A stretch of 6,667 bases of DNA. Origin: an uncultured Dialister sp. GTDB lineage: Bacteria > Bacillota > Negativicutes > Veillonellales > Dialisteraceae. The notes under the pieces were generated by a model, which was not told where the DNA came from, did no database searches, and worked only from the letters and a program-made list of their open reading frames with translations. The stretch lies in contig CAAEVC010000017.1 in the NCBI GenBank assembly GCA_900759415.1, positions 1 through 6,667 on the forward strand. Reading direction: 5' to 3'. Shown here one piece after another: positions 5,897 through 6,667 of this stretch (position 1 is its first letter; each line of letters opens with the position of its first letter). The translations under genes and the position numbers were made by a program.

Positions 5897-6159
5897 GAAC
5901 GGTGCACTAAGACAAAAAGGACGAGATGCGAAAAGCATTTCCCCCTCCGCCAACGTCCTCCGGCCGCTCTCGCTCCTCACCGCCTGAGCCATGCTCTCCA
6001 CTTCCCATTGGGCCTTGTTAAGAGATTTATGGAGAAGCGTGTCACTGGATTCTCGCTCACTGCGTTCACTACGAAGTCCAGTTCCCTTGCCACCCCGGGC
6101 GTAAGCACTTCGTGCCTTTAAGGGGGCAGCCCTATTTTAAGGACTTGTGAGTTCATATA
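5897..6159. other. Gene-free region downstream of the operon
   Basis: No credible gene or clear intrinsic terminator follows the operon stop. A C-rich stretch at about 5939-6000 differs from its surroundings. Small inverted repeats follow: ACTGGA at 6044-6049 with TCCAGT at 6077-6082, and GCAC-TTC-GTGC at 6105-6115. The last resembles the TTC-loop hairpins of block A. The segment probably belongs to the same class of intergenic repeats, although I found no matching copy elsewhere in the window. Confidence 0.5.
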
Positions 6160-6214
6160 GCAGCGAGACGTATTCGATGCTTTCCATTTATGTAAACATG
6201 GTTACGAGAATCCC
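6160..6214 (+). repeat. 55-base dispersed repeat, copy 2
   Basis: Direct-oriented counterpart of 2784-2838, with five substitutions and no gaps. Two of the changes fall at paired places of the central palindrome: TTTG with CAAA in copy 1 becomes TTTA with TAAA here, so base pairing is kept. Confidence 0.85.
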
Positions 6215-6238
6215 AGGGGCGTAGGGGGAAGCCACACT

Positions 6239-6290
6239 AAGGTGTCGGCATTGCCGATTAATATGTATTCGTCGGCCCTGCCGACACCTT
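6239..6290. repeat. Large hairpin of repeat block B
   Basis: AAGGTGTCGGC at 6239-6249 pairs perfectly over 11 bases with GCCGACACCTT at 6280-6290. Inside the 30-base loop, GCCGA (6253-6257) can pair with TCGGC (6272-6276). There is no T run. Block A has a looser equivalent beginning AAGGA and ending TCCTT at about 2856-2910. Confidence 0.7.
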
Positions 6291-6322
6291 CGCTCAACTC
6301 TCTAAACTCAAAGCTCAACTCT
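6291..6322 (+). repeat. 32-base repeat, copy in block B
   Basis: It matches 2911-2942 at 30 of 32 positions and carries CTCAACTCT at both ends. In block A it continues directly out of the 36-base exact repeat, but here it precedes that repeat, which shows the modules are shuffled between copies. Confidence 0.8.
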
Positions 6323-6324
6323 TA

Positions 6325-6435
6325 AGCCCCAACGGGGCTATATATTTCGGCGAAGCCGATATCCTTCACTCAACTCTCTGCGCTCAACTTGGGGCTCTTT
6401 AGTCCCAACGGGGTTATATATTTCGACAAGGCCGA
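6325..6435 (+). repeat. Tandem pair of 35-base hairpin units (period 76)
   Basis: Units at 6325-6359 and 6401-6435 match at 30 of 35 positions. Each contains one hairpin with an AAC loop and a second one of the TCGGC/GCCGA type. In the first unit AGCCCC (6325-6330) pairs with GGGGCT (6334-6339). In the second, AGTCCC (6401-6406) still pairs with GGGGTT (6410-6415) through two G-T pairs. The spacer between units includes part of the exact 36-base repeat and CTCAACT motifs. The pairing suggests the fold, not the exact sequence, is kept. Confidence 0.75.
6344..6379 (+). repeat. 36-base exact repeat, copy 2
   Basis: Identical to 2888-2923 and in the same orientation. It overlaps the first unit of the tandem hairpin pair. 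Confidence 0.88.
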
Positions 6436-6439
6436 CTTC

Positions 6440-6612
6440 TTATCGGGGCTCTGGCCACTCAACTCTTTTATTGGTAACTGCATACATCTATTAATGAAAA
6501 TTAATGGTTGGAAGTGAGTATGACTCCGGGGGCAGGTATCAATGAAAAAATAAAAATTTTTTCAAGAAAGGGGTGTCAAGCATTTTTGAAAATGTCCCGA
6601 GAATTGTCATTT
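6440..6612. other. AT-rich non-coding right edge with short palindromes
   Basis: Beyond the repeats, three AT-rich inverted repeats occur: ATTAAT at 6490-6495 and again at 6500-6505, GAAAAAAT with ATTTTTTC at 6544-6563, and CATTTT with AAAATG at about 6570-6583. TGAAAATGTCCC at 6576-6587 is the exact inverse of 45-56 near the left edge. No gene is visible. It may be the upstream or terminal region of something beyond the right edge. Confidence 0.4.
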
Positions 6613-6640
6613 AATAGCCCCGCAATAGTGGGGCTATTTT
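6613..6640 (+). terminator. Terminator-like hairpin near the right edge
   Basis: AATAGCCCC (6613-6621) pairs perfectly with GGGGCTATT (6630-6638) around an eight-base loop, followed by TTTT at 6637-6640. It is the first convincing intrinsic terminator shape downstream of the three-gene operon, although more than 700 bases away. It could equally belong to an element starting at the right edge. Confidence 0.5.
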
Positions 6641-6667
6641 GAGTGGTTAGGCCAGTATGTTACTAAA

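Noticed and set aside
5318..6001. A 227-codon minus-strand frame antisense to the LarC-like gene and reaching into the C-rich region
   Set aside because: Most of it is the shadow of a coupled sense gene. Its first part lies in repeat-like intergenic DNA, and no ribosome site was evident.
6239..6460. A CRISPR array
   Set aside because: The repeats are of mixed kinds and uneven spacing, are found in shuffled order in block A, and have no set of unique equal-length spacers.

Overview
The window reads as a low-to-mid GC, Gram-negative-type Firmicute of the Negativicutes. My best guess is the Dialister/Veillonella side of the group. That guess rests on gene content (two tandem CobT-type genes, as in the phenolyl-cobamide producers Sporomusa and Veillonella) and on general sequence feel, not on a marker gene.

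Layout. Positions 1-121 hold no gene, but contain a short tandem repeat and a possible leftward promoter for something outside the window. A free-standing tRNA-Leu(UAG) follows at 164-247, with a near-consensus promoter just upstream and a very strong hairpin terminator just downstream. Next come a small membrane-anchored DUF2939-type protein (406-990) with its own terminator, and a convergent, monocistronic aldehyde dehydrogenase on the minus strand (2491-1070) with its own promoter, Shine-Dalgarno and terminator. A 560-base intergenic region (2492-3054) carries the aldehyde dehydrogenase promoter, a block of intergenic repeats and hairpins, and the promoter of the next operon.

The central feature is a tightly coupled three-gene operon at 3055-5896. 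The first gene is a full CobT-type nicotinate-nucleotide:base phosphoribosyltransferase with its signature motifs intact. The second is a diverged CobT paralogue joined to it by an ATGA overlap. The third, joined by a TAATG overlap, is a stand-alone protein that I align to the N-terminal domain of LarC, the nickel-inserting enzyme of nickel-pincer-nucleotide synthesis, but with its His-rich and acidic ligand motifs lost. The CobT pair fits the ArsAB type of heterodimeric enzyme that attaches phenol or p-cresol to ribose phosphate for cobamide lower-ligand synthesis. The LarC-like partner has no obvious place in that pathway and is the most unusual thing here.

Downstream of the operon, 5897-6667 has no gene I can support. 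It holds a second copy of the repeat block seen at 2624-2960, in the same orientation, so the operon sits between direct repeats. It also holds a tandem pair of 35-base hairpin units, and a terminator-like hairpin near the right edge. A 12-base motif close to each window edge is inverted relative to the other, and could be insertion-sequence ends.
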